NCBI GenBank assembly: GCA_018993155.1
Contig: JAGKSX010000026.1
Coordinates: forward strand, 1 to 42,582
Direction of reading: 5' to 3'
Length of the DNA stretch: 42,582 nt
Source of the DNA: Hydrogenophaga sp.
Lineage (GTDB): Bacteria; Pseudomonadota; Gammaproteobacteria; Burkholderiales; Burkholderiaceae_C
Shown: positions 8,969 through 17,226 of the stretch, one piece after another
Layout of the letters: each line of letters starts with the position of its first letter
Position numbering within the stretch: position 1 is the stretch's first letter
Translations under genes and position numbers: made by a program
Notes under the pieces: model-generated
The model's input: only the letters and a program-made list of their open reading frames with translations
Database searches by the model: none
Told to the model about the DNA's origin: nothing

Positions 8969-8979
8969 TGACAGTGTCA
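8969..8979. promoter_or_regulatory. Palindrome TGACA-G-TGTCA, candidate MarR operator
   Basis: This is a perfect 5-1-5 inverted repeat between the divergent MarR and siderophore-interacting genes, 20 bp from the MarR start. It overlaps a TTGACA hexamer (8968-8973) that could be a -35 element for the rightward gene. The size is short for a MarR site (usually 16-20 bp), so the assignment is tentative. Confidence 0.4.
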
Positions 8980-8990
8980 TCCAATCAAGG

Positions 8991-9009
8991 CATGATGGTT
9001 GTCATTATC
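8991..9009 (-). promoter_or_regulatory. Fur box upstream of the siderophore-interacting protein
   Basis: Read on the minus strand the 19 bases are GATAATGACAACCATCATG, which match the classical 19-bp Fur consensus (GATAATGATAATCATTATC) at 15 of 19 positions by direct comparison. The site ends 15 bp before the ATG at 9024, so bound Fur-Fe would block the promoter or initiation region. This fits an iron-starvation gene. Confidence 0.7.
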
Positions 9010-9023
9010 AACCAAATAGAGCC

Positions 9024-9833
9024 ATGAACACAAGCATTCCCAACCCACTGGCCGTGGAGCGCGTGCGCCACGAGATCAAGGTGCGCCGCCTGACCGTGCA
9101 GCGCATCGACGCGGTCAGCCCGCACTTTCTTCGCATCCGTTTTTTCAGTGAGGCCCTGCGCGATTTCGTCAGCGCTTCGTTCGACGACCACGCCAAGCTC
9201 ATGCTGCCGGCCCAGCCCGGCCAGCCGCTGGTGCTGCCCCGGCCCGGTCCCGACGGGCTGGCCCTGCCGCCGGGTGCCGAAAAGCCCGTGATGCGCGACT
9301 ACACGCCGCGCCAGTTCGACCGCGCCGCCGGCACGCTGGACATCGAGTTTGTGCTGCACGGCGACGGCGTGGCCTCGCGCTGGGCCGAGGCGGCCCGACC
9401 CGGCGACGAAGTCGGCCTGGGCGGCCCCCGGGGCTCCTTCGTCGTGCCCACAGGCTTCGACTGGCACCTGCTGGTGGGCGACGAGTCCGCCGTGCCCGCG
9501 ATCGCGCGGCGCCTGGAGGAACTGCCCGAAACGGCCCAGGCCATCACCGTCATCGAAACTGCCGAAGCGGCCGACCGCCGCACTTTCACCAGCCGCGCGC
9601 GCCTGCAGACGCACTGGATTCAGACCGGCGCCACCGACGCGCTCGCGCAGGTCGTGGCCGCATTGACGCTGCCCGCCGGCGAAGGTTTTGCCTGGGCCGG
9701 TGGCGAAGCCGCCAGCATCGCGGCCGTGCGGCAGGCCCTGGTGGATGGCCACGGCCTGGACAAGGGCCGCGTGCGCGCCTCCGCCTACTGGAAGCGCGGT
9801 GCCGTCGGCCACCACGAAACGCTGGGCGGCTGA
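9024..9833 (+). CDS. Siderophore-interacting protein (ferric-siderophore reductase family)
   Basis: This 269-aa FAD/NAD(P)H-dependent flavoprotein is of the ViuB/YqjH type and reduces ferric siderophores in the cytoplasm to release iron. The FAD-binding segment MRDYTPRQFDR, the GSFVVP loop, the DESAVPAIARRLEELP nucleotide-binding region and the C-terminal AYWKRG are family features. The ATG at 9024 gives normal length. An upstream ATG at 8943 lies across the MarR start and was rejected. A Fur-like box lies directly upstream and a divergent MarR gene may add control. It ends 6 bp from the convergent acyl-CoA synthetase. Confidence 0.9.
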   Translation: MNTSIPNPLAVERVRHEIKVRRLTVQRIDAVSPHFLRIRFFSEALRDFVSASFDDHAKLMLPAQPGQPLVLPRPGPDGLALPPGAEKPVMRDYTPRQFDRAAGTLDIEFVLHGDGVASRWAEAARPGDEVGLGGPRGSFVVPTGFDWHLLVGDESAVPAIARRLEELPETAQAITVIETAEAADRRTFTSRARLQTHWIQTGATDALAQVVAALTLPAGEGFAWAGGEAASIAAVRQALVDGHGLDKGRVRASAYWKRGAVGHHETLGG

Positions 9834-9839
9834 AGACGC

Positions 9840-11402
9840 TCAGCCGGTGTAGCGCTGGCGCAGTTCGCGCTTGAGCAGCTTGCCGCTGGGGTTCTTGGGC
9901 AGGCTGTCGCTGAACACCACGCGCTTCGGTGCCTTGAACGCCGCCATGTGCCGGTTGCAGTGCGCGATCACCTCGTCCTCGGTGAGCGCCTGGCCGGCCT
10001 TGACCACGATCACCGCCGTCACCGCCTCGACCCACTTCGGGTCGGGCAGGCCGATCACCGCGACCTCGCTCACGGCCGGCAGGCGGTAGACCATTTCCTC
10101 CACCTCGCGGCTGGCCACGTTCTCGCCGCCGGTCTTGATCATGTCCTTCTTGCGGTCCACCACGGTGATGAAGCCTTCCTCGTCGATCACCGCGAGGTCG
10201 CCGCTGTGGAACCAGTCGCCCTCGAACGCGGAGCGCGTGCGCTCGGGGTCGTTGAAGTAGCCCAGCATGAGGTGGGGCGAGCGGTGCACGATCTCGCCGA
10301 CCTCGCCCACGGCCACGTCGCGCAGGTCGTCGGTGACCACGCGGGTCTCCACGTTGATGACCGCCTTGCCGCAGGAGCCGGGCTTGCGCAGCTGGTCGTC
10401 CGGGCCGAGCATGGTGGCCAGCGGCGCGATCTCGGTCTGGCCGTACAGGTTCCACAGCCGCACCGAGGGCAGGCGCGAGGCCAGTTCCTTGAGCACCTCC
10501 ACCGGCATGATGGACGCGCCGTAGTAGCCCTTGCTCAGGCTCTGCAGCCTGGCCGCATCGAAGAGCGGCGAGCGCAGCAGCGCGATCCACACCGTGGGCG
10601 GCGCGAAGAAGCTGGTGATGCGGTACTTCTCGATCAGCGCGATCAGGTTGTCCGGCACCGGCTTGGCGGTGATCACGTTGCTGCTGCCGATGTAGACCGC
10701 CGGGCCGAAGAACACGTCGAGCTGCGCGCAGTGGTAGAGCGGCAGCGCGTGCAGGGCGTGGTCGTCTTCGGCGATCTCGGCGTTGATCACGCAGCTCACG
10801 TACTGCCACAGCACCGCGTCGTGCGTGAGCATGGCGCCCTTGGGCGTCGATTCGGTGCCGCTGGTGTAGACGATCTGCGCGAGGTCGTAACTGCCGAGGG
10901 TGACTTCGGGCAGCGGGTCGGTGCAGGCCGCGAGTTCGTCGAAGCGGTGCATGCCGGGCACCGGCTCGCTCGGGTCTTCCGAGGGCAGCCAGACGTATTG
11001 CTGGACCTGGGTGTCCAGCGCCGCCGCCGCGCGCGCCAGTTCGGCCAGCCCGCTGTCGGTGGCCAGGGTGCGCGCACCCGCGTGGCGCAGGATGTAGGCC
11101 ACCTCGTCGGCCTTGAGCATGAAGTTGATCGGCACCATCACCGCGCCGCGTCGGGCCAGCGCGAAGCGCAGCGCCGCAAAGCCGTGCGAGTTGCGCGCCA
11201 GCACCGCCACCTTGTCGCCCTGGGCGACGCCGATGCGCGCCAGGCCGGCGGCCAGGCGGCTGACCAGGGCGTCGAACTCGGCGTAGGTCCATTGCGTGTC
11301 GCCGCAGACCACGGCGGACTTGGCGGGCAGGCGCTGCGCGGTGCGGCGCAGCGCGTCGGCGATGGTCTGGCGGCGGACCACGGGGTGGACGGAAGCGGTC
11401 AT
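9840..11402 (-). CDS. AMP-binding acyl-CoA synthetase / class I adenylate-forming ligase
   Basis: This 520-aa ligase activates a carboxylic acid as an acyl-AMP and then an acyl-CoA. Core motifs are YTSGTESTPKGAMLTH (A3 loop, with EST replacing the usual TGx), YGQTE (A5), GDLAVIDEEGFITVVDRKKDMIKTGG (A7-A8) and the catalytic lysine in NPSGKLLKREL near the C-terminus. The start at 11402 (MTASVHP) gives a standard length, and the upstream in-frame extension runs antisense to the next operon. It stands alone, convergent with the siderophore-interacting gene. The substrate (medium/long-chain fatty acid or aromatic acid) cannot be told from sequence. Confidence 0.9.
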   Translation of the reverse strand: MTASVHPVVRRQTIADALRRTAQRLPAKSAVVCGDTQWTYAEFDALVSRLAAGLARIGVAQGDKVAVLARNSHGFAALRFALARRGAVMVPINFMLKADEVAYILRHAGARTLATDSGLAELARAAAALDTQVQQYVWLPSEDPSEPVPGMHRFDELAACTDPLPEVTLGSYDLAQIVYTSGTESTPKGAMLTHDAVLWQYVSCVINAEIAEDDHALHALPLYHCAQLDVFFGPAVYIGSSNVITAKPVPDNLIALIEKYRITSFFAPPTVWIALLRSPLFDAARLQSLSKGYYGASIMPVEVLKELASRLPSVRLWNLYGQTEIAPLATMLGPDDQLRKPGSCGKAVINVETRVVTDDLRDVAVGEVGEIVHRSPHLMLGYFNDPERTRSAFEGDWFHSGDLAVIDEEGFITVVDRKKDMIKTGGENVASREVEEMVYRLPAVSEVAVIGLPDPKWVEAVTAVIVVKAGQALTEDEVIAHCNRHMAAFKAPKRVVFSDSLPKNPSGKLLKRELRQRYTG

Positions 11403-11525
11403 GGCGGGTCTCCTGTCGGCGGATGGCTTGCGCACGGATTCTGACCGTTGCGGCCGCTGCATGCTGTCACATTTGCCGGTGGCCGCACCTCTGGCTTGGC
11501 GAAGACCCACGGCTATCATGGCCCC

Positions 11526-12332
11526 ATGAACCCCGTGAACGCTGCAAACGATACCCTGGGCCGCTGGGGCCGGGGCCTGCGCGCTAGCTGGAACGCCTGG
11601 TGGCACACCCTGTTCGTGGGCGCCCAGATCCTGGTGCTGGCGCTGTCGCCGGCCAGTTACCGCGCGCCCACGCACCGCCAGGCGGTGCTCGGCAGCCTGT
11701 ACCGCGCCACCGCGCCGCTGCTCACCTGGTTCCTGGTGCTCTCGGCGCTGGTGAGCCTGGTGCTGATCCGCATCGTGGTGGCCACGGCCTACAGCTACGG
11801 CCTGTCTCAGTACGCGCTGGAGGTGCTGGTGCGCACGCTGGTGCTCGAACTCATTCCGCTCTACGTGGCCATGTTCGTGGCGGTGCGCTACGCGATGCCG
11901 GGCGCGCAGGAGGTGCGCAAGCAGCTGGCGCTGCAGCAGCGCGAGGGCAGCCTGCCGGAGCGGCAGTCGCTGCTGGCCAACCAGCTGCTGCCGCGCGCGC
12001 TGGGCAGCATGTTCTCGGTGCTGCTGCTCGCGGGCCTGAGCTCGGTGGTGGCGCTGGTGCTGACCTACCTCACGGTCTACGGCTTCTCGCCGTGGGGGCT
12101 GCCGGGCTACACGCGCGCCGTGGGCGGCGTGTTCTCGCCGGCGGTCACGCTGATCTTCGGCCTCAAGACCGTGTTCTTCAGCCTCGCGGTGGCCGTGGTG
12201 CCGCTGGCCGGAGCGGCGCAGGCCGACCGCGACGGCCGCTACAGCCGGCGCAGCGACATGAGCGAATTTGCCCGCCTGTTCTCGGTGGTGCTGCTGATCG
12301 AGGTGGTGTCGCTGGTCGGCAACTACTATTGA
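11526..12332 (+). CDS. MlaE/YrbE-family ABC transporter permease
   Basis: This 268-aa polytopic inner-membrane protein is the permease of an MCE-type lipid transporter. The segment LVLELIPLYVAMFVAVRYAMPGAQEV corresponds to the MlaE signature (LELGPLLTALxVAGRxG...E), though diverged. It is followed by LANQLLPRALGSMFSVLLLAGLSSVVALV and several further hydrophobic segments. The ATG at 11526 (MNPVNAAN) was preferred to an upstream ATG lying in the promoter region. The MCE gene begins 4 bp after the stop. A TATCAT hexamer at 11514-11519 is a possible -10. The ATPase partner is not encoded nearby. Confidence 0.85.
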   Translation: MNPVNAANDTLGRWGRGLRASWNAWWHTLFVGAQILVLALSPASYRAPTHRQAVLGSLYRATAPLLTWFLVLSALVSLVLIRIVVATAYSYGLSQYALEVLVRTLVLELIPLYVAMFVAVRYAMPGAQEVRKQLALQQREGSLPERQSLLANQLLPRALGSMFSVLLLAGLSSVVALVLTYLTVYGFSPWGLPGYTRAVGGVFSPAVTLIFGLKTVFFSLAVAVVPLAGAAQADRDGRYSRRSDMSEFARLFSVVLLIEVVSLVGNYY

Positions 12333-12336
12333 CACC

Positions 12337-13347
12337 ATGAACCCCACGCCCCCTCCGCCACCGCCGCCCGAAGCCCCGCCGGTGAAGAACCTGGAATTCA
12401 AGGCCGGGCTGCTGCTGATGCTCATGGCCGTGCTGCTCGTAGGCTCGGCGGGCTACATCCTGTTCGCGCGCGGCGTGCTCGAACCCACGCAGCGCCTGGT
12501 GCTGATCTCCGACGATTCCGAGGGCGTGGTCGTGGGCATGGACATGACCTTCGCTGGCTTCGCCATCGGGCGCGTGGCGCGCATCGAATTGGGCGACGAC
12601 GGCAACGCGCGCATCCTGATCGACGTGCCGCGCAAGGACGCGAAATGGCTGCGCACCTCCAGCATCTTCACCATGGAGCGGGGCCTGGTGGGCGGCACGC
12701 GCATCCGCGCCTACAGCGGCGTGCTCGAAGACCCCGCCTTGCCCGACGGCGCCGAGCGCACCGTGCTGCGCGGCGACACCGCGGCCGAGATCCCCAAGCT
12801 GGCCGCCAGCATGCGCGATGTGCTCGACAACCTGGCCGCGCTCACGGCCAGCGACGGCGCGGTCGCCGGCACCCTGGGTGGCGTGAAGGTGGCCACCGAG
12901 CGCCTCCAGGGGCCGCACGGCGGCCTGGGCGTGCTGATGGGGAACGACGAGGACGCGAAGAAGCTCGTCGCCACCATCGACCGCACCAATGCCCTGCTGC
13001 TGCGCGCGGACTCGCTGGCCCGGCGGCTGGACAGCCTGGCCGCCAATGCCGACCGCCAGGTCTTCGGCCAGGGAGGCGCACCTGGCGAGGCCGGCCTGGT
13101 GGGCGATGCGCGCGCGACGGTGCAGCAGCTCAACGGCCTGCTGGCGGAGACGCGCACCAGCCTCAAGAAGGTGGACGCGGTGCTGGTGGAGGTGCAGGGC
13201 ATCGCCGGCAACACGCGCGAGGCCACCAGCGACCTGGGTTACCTGCGCGGCGAGGTCGAGGCCAGCCTGCGCAAGGTGGACTCGATGATCAACGACATCA
13301 ACCGCAAGTGGCCCTTCGCCCGCGACACGGAGTTGAAGTTGCCATGA
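12337..13347 (+). CDS. MCE (MlaD-family) substrate-binding protein
   Basis: This 336-aa protein has a proline-rich cytosolic start (residues 4-15), one membrane anchor (about 23-44), and then an MCE domain (about 50-130) with GVVVGMDMTFAGFAIGRVARIEL and RIRAYSG. The long C-terminal part is rich in Leu/Ala/Asp heptads (about 150-320) and likely forms a periplasmic coiled coil. MCE proteins form hexameric tunnels carrying lipids between membranes. It sits between the permease (4-bp gap) and a lipoprotein (4-bp overlap), forming a PqiB/Mla-like operon. Confidence 0.9.
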   Translation: MNPTPPPPPPPEAPPVKNLEFKAGLLLMLMAVLLVGSAGYILFARGVLEPTQRLVLISDDSEGVVVGMDMTFAGFAIGRVARIELGDDGNARILIDVPRKDAKWLRTSSIFTMERGLVGGTRIRAYSGVLEDPALPDGAERTVLRGDTAAEIPKLAASMRDVLDNLAALTASDGAVAGTLGGVKVATERLQGPHGGLGVLMGNDEDAKKLVATIDRTNALLLRADSLARRLDSLAANADRQVFGQGGAPGEAGLVGDARATVQQLNGLLAETRTSLKKVDAVLVEVQGIAGNTREATSDLGYLRGEVEASLRKVDSMINDINRKWPFARDTELKLP

Positions 13348-14003
13348 CGCCGCGTTTTTTTCTCCTCGCATGCGCTGTCGTGGCATTGACCGCTTGCGGC
13401 AGCAAGCCCCCCACGCCCGAATGGCAGCTGAACGCCAAGGACGGCAGCGAGCGCGCGGCCGAGGCCTGGTTGCGCGGTGACTCGGCCGTCGAGGCCGCGG
13501 AGTTCGCGCGCGTGCGCCGCGAGCTCACGAGCACCGGCCGGCCCGATCTGCTGGCGCGCGCCGAGCTGCTGCGTTGTGCCACGCGCGTGGCCGCGCTGGT
13601 GTTCGAGCCTTGCACCGGTTTCGAGGCGCTCGCGCCCGACGCGGCACCGGCCGAGCAGGCGTATGCGCGCTACCTCGCGGGCAATGCGCAGCCGGCCGAT
13701 GCGACCCTGCTGCCCGAGGCGCAGCGCGCGCTGCTGGGCGGCGGGTCGCCCGAAGCCGCCCTGGCCGGCGTGAAGGATCCTTTGTCGCGGCTGGTGGCGG
13801 CCGGCGTGCTGCTGCGCAGCGGCCGCGCCACACCGGCCGTGCTCACGCAGGCGGTGGACACCGCCTCGGCGCAGGGCTGGCGCCGCCCCCTGGGGGCCTG
13901 GCTCGGCCTGCAATTGCAACGCGCCCAGGCCGCGGGCGCCACCGAAGAGGCGGCGCGCCTGCAGCGGCGCATCGACCTCGTGTTGGGCACCGCCGTGCGC
14001 TGA
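13344..14003 (+). CDS. Predicted lipoprotein of the MCE operon
   Basis: This 219-aa protein has a lipoprotein signal sequence: a hydrophobic stretch (5-17), then lipobox LTAC with C18. The rest is Ala/Leu/Arg-rich, helical and repetitive, resembling TPR-like folds; I do not recognise a named domain. The ATG overlaps the MCE stop (ATGA). MCE operons often include an outer-membrane lipoprotein, so it probably works in the same lipid pathway, but it does not look like the common ABC-type auxiliary lipoprotein (PqiC) family. Confidence 0.8.
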   Translation: MTPRFFLLACAVVALTACGSKPPTPEWQLNAKDGSERAAEAWLRGDSAVEAAEFARVRRELTSTGRPDLLARAELLRCATRVAALVFEPCTGFEALAPDAAPAEQAYARYLAGNAQPADATLLPEAQRALLGGGSPEAALAGVKDPLSRLVAAGVLLRSGRATPAVLTQAVDTASAQGWRRPLGAWLGLQLQRAQAAGATEEAARLQRRIDLVLGTAVR

Positions 14004-14044
14004 GCGCCTGCGGGGGCCCGTTCTTCCCGAAAAGGAGAAACCCC

Positions 14045-14488
14045 ATGCAGACAATGACCTTCACCGTCCACATCCAGGCACCGCGCGAGCGGGTGTGGAA
14101 CACCATGCTCGATGCCGACAGCTACCGCGAATGGACCCGCCCTTTCATGGAGGGTTCGTACTACGAAGGCTCGTGGGACGAGGGCGCCACCATCCGCTTT
14201 CTCTCACCCAGCGGCGAGGGCATGGTGGCCACCATCGAGCGCAACCAGCCGCACGAGTTCATCTCGATCCGGCACCTGGGCTTCGTGGCCCACGGCAAGG
14301 ACGACACCACCAGCGAGGCCGTGACCTCGTGGGCCCCGGCCCACGAGAACTACCGCTTCGAAGCCGTGGGTGGGGGCACGCAGCTCACCGTCGAGCAGGA
14401 CATGCTGGACGACTATGTGCCGATGATGGAAGCCGCGTGGCCCAAGGCGCTGGAGGCCCTGCGCGCCTTGTGCGAGGCCAAAGCCTAA
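14045..14488 (+). CDS. SRPBCC / AHSA1-like START-fold protein
   Basis: This 147-aa protein opens with MTFTVHIQAPRERVWNTMLDADSYREWTRPFMEGSYYEGSWDEG, the classic START/polyketide-cyclase beginning, and ends in a long helix (AAWPKALEALRAL). The family binds hydrophobic ligands in a deep cavity, and the specific ligand is unknown. The start is supported by a strong AAAGGAG ribosome binding site. It lies 41 bp after the lipoprotein gene and its end overlaps the convergent Bug gene by 4 bp. Confidence 0.88.
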   Translation: MQTMTFTVHIQAPRERVWNTMLDADSYREWTRPFMEGSYYEGSWDEGATIRFLSPSGEGMVATIERNQPHEFISIRHLGFVAHGKDDTTSEAVTSWAPAHENYRFEAVGGGTQLTVEQDMLDDYVPMMEAAWPKALEALRALCEAKA

Positions 14489-15462
14489 TCCACCTTGCCG
14501 ATCTTCTGCACCACGGCCGCCATGGCCTTGGCGTCGCTCTGCACGAACTTGTCGAAGTCCGCCGCGTCCTGGAACTGGAACGAGGTGCCGGCGGTGGTCA
14601 TCACCTGGACCGTCTTCGGGTCCTGCGCGGCCATGCGCGCAGCCTCGCGCAGCTTGTTCACCACCGCGGGTGGGGTGCCCGCCGGCACGAAGATGCCCGC
14701 CCACTGCGAGTAGTTGATGGGCACACCGAGCTCCCGGAAGCTCGGCACATCCGGCAGCAGGGCGAGGCGGCCCTCGCCCCAGTGCGCGAGCGCGCGCAGC
14801 TTGCCGGCCTTGATCTGACCCACCGCGCTGGCCGGCCCTGTGGCCACGGCATCGACCTGGCCGCTGAGCATGCCCAGGATGGCCGGGCCGGCGCCGGTGT
14901 AAGGCACGTGCAGCATGTAGCTGCCGGTGGCGGCCTTGAGCTGTTCCATGGGCACGTGCATGGTGCCGTAGTTGCCCGATGAACCGAAGGTGATGCGGCC
15001 CGGGTGGGCCTTGGCGTGCGCGATGAACTCGGCATACGTCTTCCAGGGGCTGTCCGCGCGCACCACCAGCACCGTGGGGTCGGCCGTCATGCGGGCGATG
15101 GGCAGCAGCTGCGAGAGTTCGAACATCGGCGCGCGGCCAAGGATCTTGTCGGCCTCGGGCAGCACCACGATGGAGGACAGCGCCATCAACACGTTGTAGC
15201 CATCGGGCGCGGCCTTGGCCACCTGCGCCATGCCGATGCCGCCGCCCGCACCGGCGCGGTTGACCACCACCACCGACTGGTTGAGGTGGCGCGCCATGGC
15301 CTCGGCCACCGGGCGGCCCACCACGTCGGCCACCCCGCCGGGCGGGAAGGGCACGACCATGGTCACGGGTTTGCTGGGGTAGGCGTCCTGCGCCTGGGCC
15401 AGGCCCAGGGTGGCGGCCAGCGCCAGCGCGAGGCTGCACAGTCTGAGTGCGGTTCGGTTCAT
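14485..15462 (-). CDS. Bug/TctC-family periplasmic solute-binding protein
   Basis: This 325-aa binding protein has a signal peptide (cleavage probably after AQA, residue 24), then VTMVVPFPPGGVADVVGRP and NRAGAGGGIGM, the family ligand-binding motifs. It lies 31 bp downstream of the FAH-family hydrolase on the same strand and is probably cotranscribed with it under the GntR regulator. Its ligand is then likely the carboxylate that feeds the hydrolase. No TctA/TctB partners are seen. Confidence 0.92.
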   Translation of the reverse strand: MNRTALRLCSLALALAATLGLAQAQDAYPSKPVTMVVPFPPGGVADVVGRPVAEAMARHLNQSVVVVNRAGAGGGIGMAQVAKAAPDGYNVLMALSSIVVLPEADKILGRAPMFELSQLLPIARMTADPTVLVVRADSPWKTYAEFIAHAKAHPGRITFGSSGNYGTMHVPMEQLKAATGSYMLHVPYTGAGPAILGMLSGQVDAVATGPASAVGQIKAGKLRALAHWGEGRLALLPDVPSFRELGVPINYSQWAGIFVPAGTPPAVVNKLREAARMAAQDPKTVQVMTTAGTSFQFQDAADFDKFVQSDAKAMAAVVQKIGKVD

Positions 15463-15493
15463 CCTGTTTGTCTCCTGTCGTTGGTTGCGGGGC

Positions 15494-16366
15494 TCAGACG
15501 AAGCGGTTCTGCAGCGTGCCGATGCCGTCGATCTCGATGCGCACCACGTCGCCGCTTTTCAGGAAGGTGGGCGGCGTCATGCCCAGGCCCACGCCGGCCG
15601 GCGTGCCGGTGGCGATCACGTCGCCGGGGTAGAGCGTGATGCCGCGAGAGATGGTCTCGATCAGCGTGGGGATGTCGAAGATGAGGTCTTCGGTGCGGCC
15701 GTCCTGGCGCGGCTCGCCGTTGACCCAGCAGCGCACGCGCGTGTGCTGGCCATCGAGCTCGTCGGCCGTGACGATCCACGGACCCATGGGGCAGAAGGTG
15801 TCGAAGCTCTTGCCCATGTCCCACTGCTGGTGGCGCATCTGCACGTCGCGCGCGGTGACGTCGTTGACGATGGTGTAGCCGTAGATGTGCTTCATGGCAT
15901 CGGCCTTGGCGATGTTCTTGCCGCCGGTGCCGATGACCACGGCCAGCTCGGCTTCGTAGTCGATCTGGGGCGAGATGTCGTCGCCGGGCAGCACCACATC
16001 GGCGCCGTCGGCGATCACGCATTCGGGCACCTTGGTGAAGACGATGGGCCAGACGGCGGGGTTGGCGTTGTTGTTCTTGAACACCGAGCCTTGCAGTTCC
16101 TTGGCGTGCTCGTGGTAGTTGCGGCCCACGCACCAGAGGTTGCGCCGGGGCAGGGGCAGCGGGGCGTCGAGCTTCACGTCGGCCAGTTTCAGCGCCGCGC
16201 CGGTGGTGGCGGGCAGGGGCTGGCCGGCGGCCGCAGCCTCGATCAGCGGCAGCACGCCGCGCTGGGCATCGGCGGGGTTCAGGGCGAGGGGGGTAACGGT
16301 CTGGCCGTCGGCCGAAACGAGGCCGACCTGGCGTTGGCCCTGATGAACGAAAGTGGCGAGGCGCAC
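15494..16366 (-). CDS. Fumarylacetoacetate hydrolase (FAH)-family protein
   Basis: This 290-aa metal-dependent enzyme belongs to the family that cleaves or hydrates beta-keto acids at the end of aromatic or sugar-acid pathways. Core motifs are RRNLWCVGRNYHEHAKEL, YEAELAVVIGTGGKNI, YGYTIVNDVTARD, GKSFDTFCPMGPWIV and GDVIATGTPAGVG, with metal-binding acidic residues in the ELAVVI and DVTARD regions. I chose the GTG at 16366, which has AAGGAG at ideal spacing; the upstream ATG at 16411 lies in the operator region. Fumarylpyruvate or acylpyruvate hydrolase, or ureidoglycolate lyase-like activity, are all possible. Confidence 0.88.
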   Translation of the reverse strand: MRLATFVHQGQRQVGLVSADGQTVTPLALNPADAQRGVLPLIEAAAAGQPLPATTGAALKLADVKLDAPLPLPRRNLWCVGRNYHEHAKELQGSVFKNNNANPAVWPIVFTKVPECVIADGADVVLPGDDISPQIDYEAELAVVIGTGGKNIAKADAMKHIYGYTIVNDVTARDVQMRHQQWDMGKSFDTFCPMGPWIVTADELDGQHTRVRCWVNGEPRQDGRTEDLIFDIPTLIETISRGITLYPGDVIATGTPAGVGLGMTPPTFLKSGDVVRIEIDGIGTLQNRFV

Positions 16367-16395
16367 GCAAACTCCTTGTTGAAATCCAGATGAAA

Positions 16396-16508
16396 TACCA
16401 AAAAATACCAATTGGTACCAGAGCCATGATGGTAGGCGATGAGAGCGGTTTTAGACCTGGGGAAATCACCTAATTGGTATGGTGTTGCCTGATTGGTCTG
16501 TTTTGGTA
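16396..16508. promoter_or_regulatory. Clustered TTGGTA / TACCAA half-sites, candidate GntR operator region
   Basis: The spacer between FAH and the GntR gene contains TACCAAAAAATACCAATTGGTACCA-type repeats from 16396 to 16420, including the perfect palindrome TACCAATTGGTA (16406-16417). Further TTGGT half-sites lie at 16474-16479, 16493-16497 and 16503-16508. FadR-subfamily GntR proteins bind short TGGT/ACCA dyads, and the sites lie just before both divergent starts, so autoregulation and control of the FAH-Bug pair are likely. Confidence 0.65.
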
Positions 16509-16520
16509 CATTCGTCACCC

Positions 16521-17192
16521 ATGAGCATGTCAACGCCTTTGCGCGAATCGATCCTGGACCAGCTGCGCTCGGGGCATTGGCGCGCCGGTGACCGTCTGCC
16601 GACCGAGCGCGAGCTCTCGGAGCGGTTCGGTGTGAGCCGCACCACGGTGCGCAAGGCTTTGCTGGAGCTGAAGCAGCAGGGCCTGATCGAGCAGACCGTG
16701 GGCAGTGGCACCTATGTGGCCGAGCAGGTGGGGGCGCGGTTGGGTCAGCGGGTGCAGCAGGACTCGTCGCAGCACACGAGCCCGGCCGAGTTGATGGAGG
16801 CGCGGCTGGCGATGGAGCCGGCGATCATCGACATGGCGATCCGCAACGCGAACCAGGCGGATCTGCAGCGCATGGAGGCCTGTTGCGCCAACGCGGAGGC
16901 CGCCGAGACGCTGGAGGCTTTCGAGCATTGGGACGCGGAGTTGCACCAGGCGATCGCGGACGCGGCGCACAACAGTTTCGTGGCGAATGTGTTCACGCTG
17001 ATGAAGACGGTGCGGGCGCAGGGGGACTGGGGGCAGCTCAAGAAGAAGAGCGTCACGTCGGAACGCCGGTTGGCCTATCAGGCCGAGCACCGCGCGATCG
17101 TGGGGGCGCTGCGGGATCGGGATGCGGTGCGCGCGCGTGAGTTGACCTTGGCGCATCTGCTGCATGTGCGGCAGAACCTTTTGGGGTACTAA
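16521..17192 (+). CDS. GntR-family transcriptional regulator, FadR subfamily
   Basis: This 223-aa regulator has an N-terminal winged helix with RESILDQLRSGHWRAGDRLPTERELSERFGVSRTTVRKALLELKQQGLIEQ and a C-terminal FCD all-helical ligand-binding domain (ARLAMEPAIIDMA, HWDAELHQAIADAAHNSFV, HRAIVGALRDRD) with His/Asp residues suited to metal-assisted organic acid binding. I start at 16521. An in-frame ATG at 16479 lies inside the TTGGTA operator cluster. It is divergent from the FAH-Bug pair, which it most likely controls. Confidence 0.92.
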   Translation: MSMSTPLRESILDQLRSGHWRAGDRLPTERELSERFGVSRTTVRKALLELKQQGLIEQTVGSGTYVAEQVGARLGQRVQQDSSQHTSPAELMEARLAMEPAIIDMAIRNANQADLQRMEACCANAEAAETLEAFEHWDAELHQAIADAAHNSFVANVFTLMKTVRAQGDWGQLKKKSVTSERRLAYQAEHRAIVGALRDRDAVRARELTLAHLLHVRQNLLGY

Positions 17193-17211
17193 GTCCATTC
17201 CCCGGCGCTCC

Positions 17212-17222
17212 GCTCCGCAGAA
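17212..17222 (+). repeat. 11-bp direct repeat GCTCCGCAGAA, left copy
   Basis: The identical 11-mer recurs on the same strand at 19971-19981. The two copies enclose exactly the effector-like, chaperone and 233-aa genes plus short spacers, so they may be a target duplication or recombination footprint. In GC-rich DNA an 11-mer match by chance is not negligible. Confidence 0.5.
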
Positions 17223-17226
17223 CGTC

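Noticed and set aside
11403-12425. N-terminal extension of the acyl-CoA synthetase
   Set aside because: It is antisense to the permease gene, with a low-complexity His/Arg-rich translation; the standard start at 11402 gives full family length.
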